Positions 63,308 through 64,000 of a stretch of 64,000 bases of DNA are shown in pieces (positions within the stretch are counted from its first letter, which is position 1; each line of letters begins with the position of its first letter). The stretch comes from Streptomyces sp. NBRC 110028 (GTDB lineage: Bacteria; Actinomycetota; Actinomycetes; Streptomycetales; Streptomycetaceae), in the NCBI RefSeq assembly GCF_001417735.1, contig NZ_BBUZ01000028.1, positions 124,001-188,000 of the forward strand. The letters run 5' to 3'. The position numbers and the translations under genes were made by a program. The notes beneath the pieces were generated by a model. It worked only from the letters and a program-made list of their open reading frames with translations. It did no database searches and had not been told where the DNA came from.

Positions 63308-64000
63308 GTGGCGATCTTGGACGTACGGCCCCGGCTGCTCGACGCGCTGACCGCACTGCGCGACCGCGTTGACGCCGCACGGTTTCCGCTCCCCCTTCCC
63401 GGCGCCGACCGCGCTCGCCGCAGCCGTGCCGAGTTGCTCGCTCAACTGGACGACTACCTCGTGCCCCGGTTGCGCGCCCCCGAAGCACCCCTGCTGGCAG
63501 TGATCGGGGGATCGACCGGAGCCGGGAAGTCCACTCTGGTCAATTCGCTGGTCGGACGGCGGGTGACGGAGGCCGGTGTGCTCCGGCCCACGACCCGTAC
63601 ACCGGTACTGGTGTGCCACCCCGACGATCACTCCTGGTTCGCCGGGAAACGGGTGCTGCCCCAGCTCACCAGGGTGTGGGTGCCCGCCCAGGGCGACCGG
63701 GCGGAGGGCCTGTACGACGAGGAGGAACGGGCCCGGGAGGGCGACGGGCCCGCCGCGCTGCGGATCGAGACGGATCCGTGGCTCGCCCGGGGGCTCGCGC
63801 TGCTCGACGCGCCCGACATCGACTCGCTCGTCGCCCGCAACCGCGATCTGGCCGCCGAGCTGATCTGCGCCGCCGACATCTGGGTGCTGGTCACCACGGC
63901 CACCCGCTACGCCGACGCCGTCCCCTGGCATCTGCTGCGGACCGCGAAGGAGTACGACGTGACCCTTGTCACCGTGCTCGACCGGGTGCCGCACCAGGTC
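63308..64000 (+). CDS. P-loop GTPase, 5' part only
   Basis: The frame runs open to the window end (231 codons seen). GGSTGAGKST (counting from GTG 63308, residues 67-76) is a Walker A; RPTTRTPV is a probable switch I Thr; LLDAPDIDS is the DxPG-like G3 motif and TATRYADAVPW follows. It resembles YfjP/dynamin-like GTPases of actinobacteria that act in ribosome or membrane processes. The start is uncertain: TTG 63248 is in frame upstream and would add 20 residues. Truncated by the window. Confidence 0.8.
   Translation, partial: MAILDVRPRLLDALTALRDRVDAARFPLPLPGADRARRSRAELLAQLDDYLVPRLRAPEAPLLAVIGGSTGAGKSTLVNSLVGRRVTEAGVLRPTTRTPVLVCHPDDHSWFAGKRVLPQLTRVWVPAQGDRAEGLYDEEERAREGDGPAALRIETDPWLARGLALLDAPDIDSLVARNRDLAAELICAADIWVLVTTATRYADAVPWHLLRTAKEYDVTLVTVLDRVPHQV

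Overview
The window is chromosomal DNA of a high-GC actinomycete, almost certainly a Streptomyces. Third codon positions are nearly all G/C, GTG and TTG starts are common, many genes overlap by 4 bases (ATGA/GTGA), and the citrate synthase, MbtH, FluC-DUF190-FluC and ATP-grasp/RiPP genes have a Streptomyces-like character. Most genes sit in compact operons for sugar or cyclitol catabolism.

Layout. 95-8589: a probable operon holding a Gfo/Idh oxidoreductase, a PmoA/DUF6807 protein, a cupin, a CUT1 ABC importer (lipoprotein and two permeases), a DUF624 membrane protein and a Tat-exported, alpha/alpha-toroid-like enzyme. 8751-11892: a second operon (Gfo/Idh, DUF993, sugar phosphate isomerase) behind tandem LacI-type operators; the same AAGCGCTT core lies before the first operon. 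11918-16443: a mixed zone with a small cupin protein, an ECF sigma factor with a membrane partner, a repeat-rich exported protein, a serine-hydrolase pseudogene, an LCP cell-wall ligase and an IS110-family remnant. 16515-22594: a ribose operon on the minus strand (lacI-rbsA-rbsCB fusion-rbsK-rbsD) with tandem operators and a 14-bp tandem repeat. 22803-26486: a RecD2-type helicase and citrate synthase.

26964-29473 is a copper module (copA, copZ, CsoR box). 29610-32843 is a TetR/MMPL divergent pair. 33241-47045 is a large myo-inositol region: oxidoreductases, isomerases, a CUT2 importer, iolC, an aldolase-like gene, iolB, iolD and mmsA/iolA. Three units here share one 32-bp promoter motif. 47192-49861 encodes a small exported protein and a FUSC transporter. 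50120-54588 is a three-gene succinate dehydrogenase/fumarate reductase set divergent from a LysR gene. 54605-55748 is the fluoride-channel pair. 55870-57160 is an orphan MbtH and a zinc alcohol dehydrogenase. 57183-58332 is a minimal ATP-grasp RiPP (graspetide) locus. 59186-61584 is a pair of CNNM/HlyC-type membrane proteins. 61637-62933 is three small genes beside tRNA-Arg(TCT). From about 63308 a P-loop GTPase gene runs off the window.

Metabolic logic. The inositol genes give most of the route: uptake, IolG-type oxidation, IolE-type dehydration, IolD ring opening, IolB isomerisation, IolC phosphorylation, aldol cleavage and MmsA oxidation to acyl-CoA. The ribose operon gives uptake, RbsD pyranase and RbsK. 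The first two operons look like one LacI-type regulon for an unidentified glycan or glycoside. Functions come from reading the translated sequence and recognising families; no database search was run.
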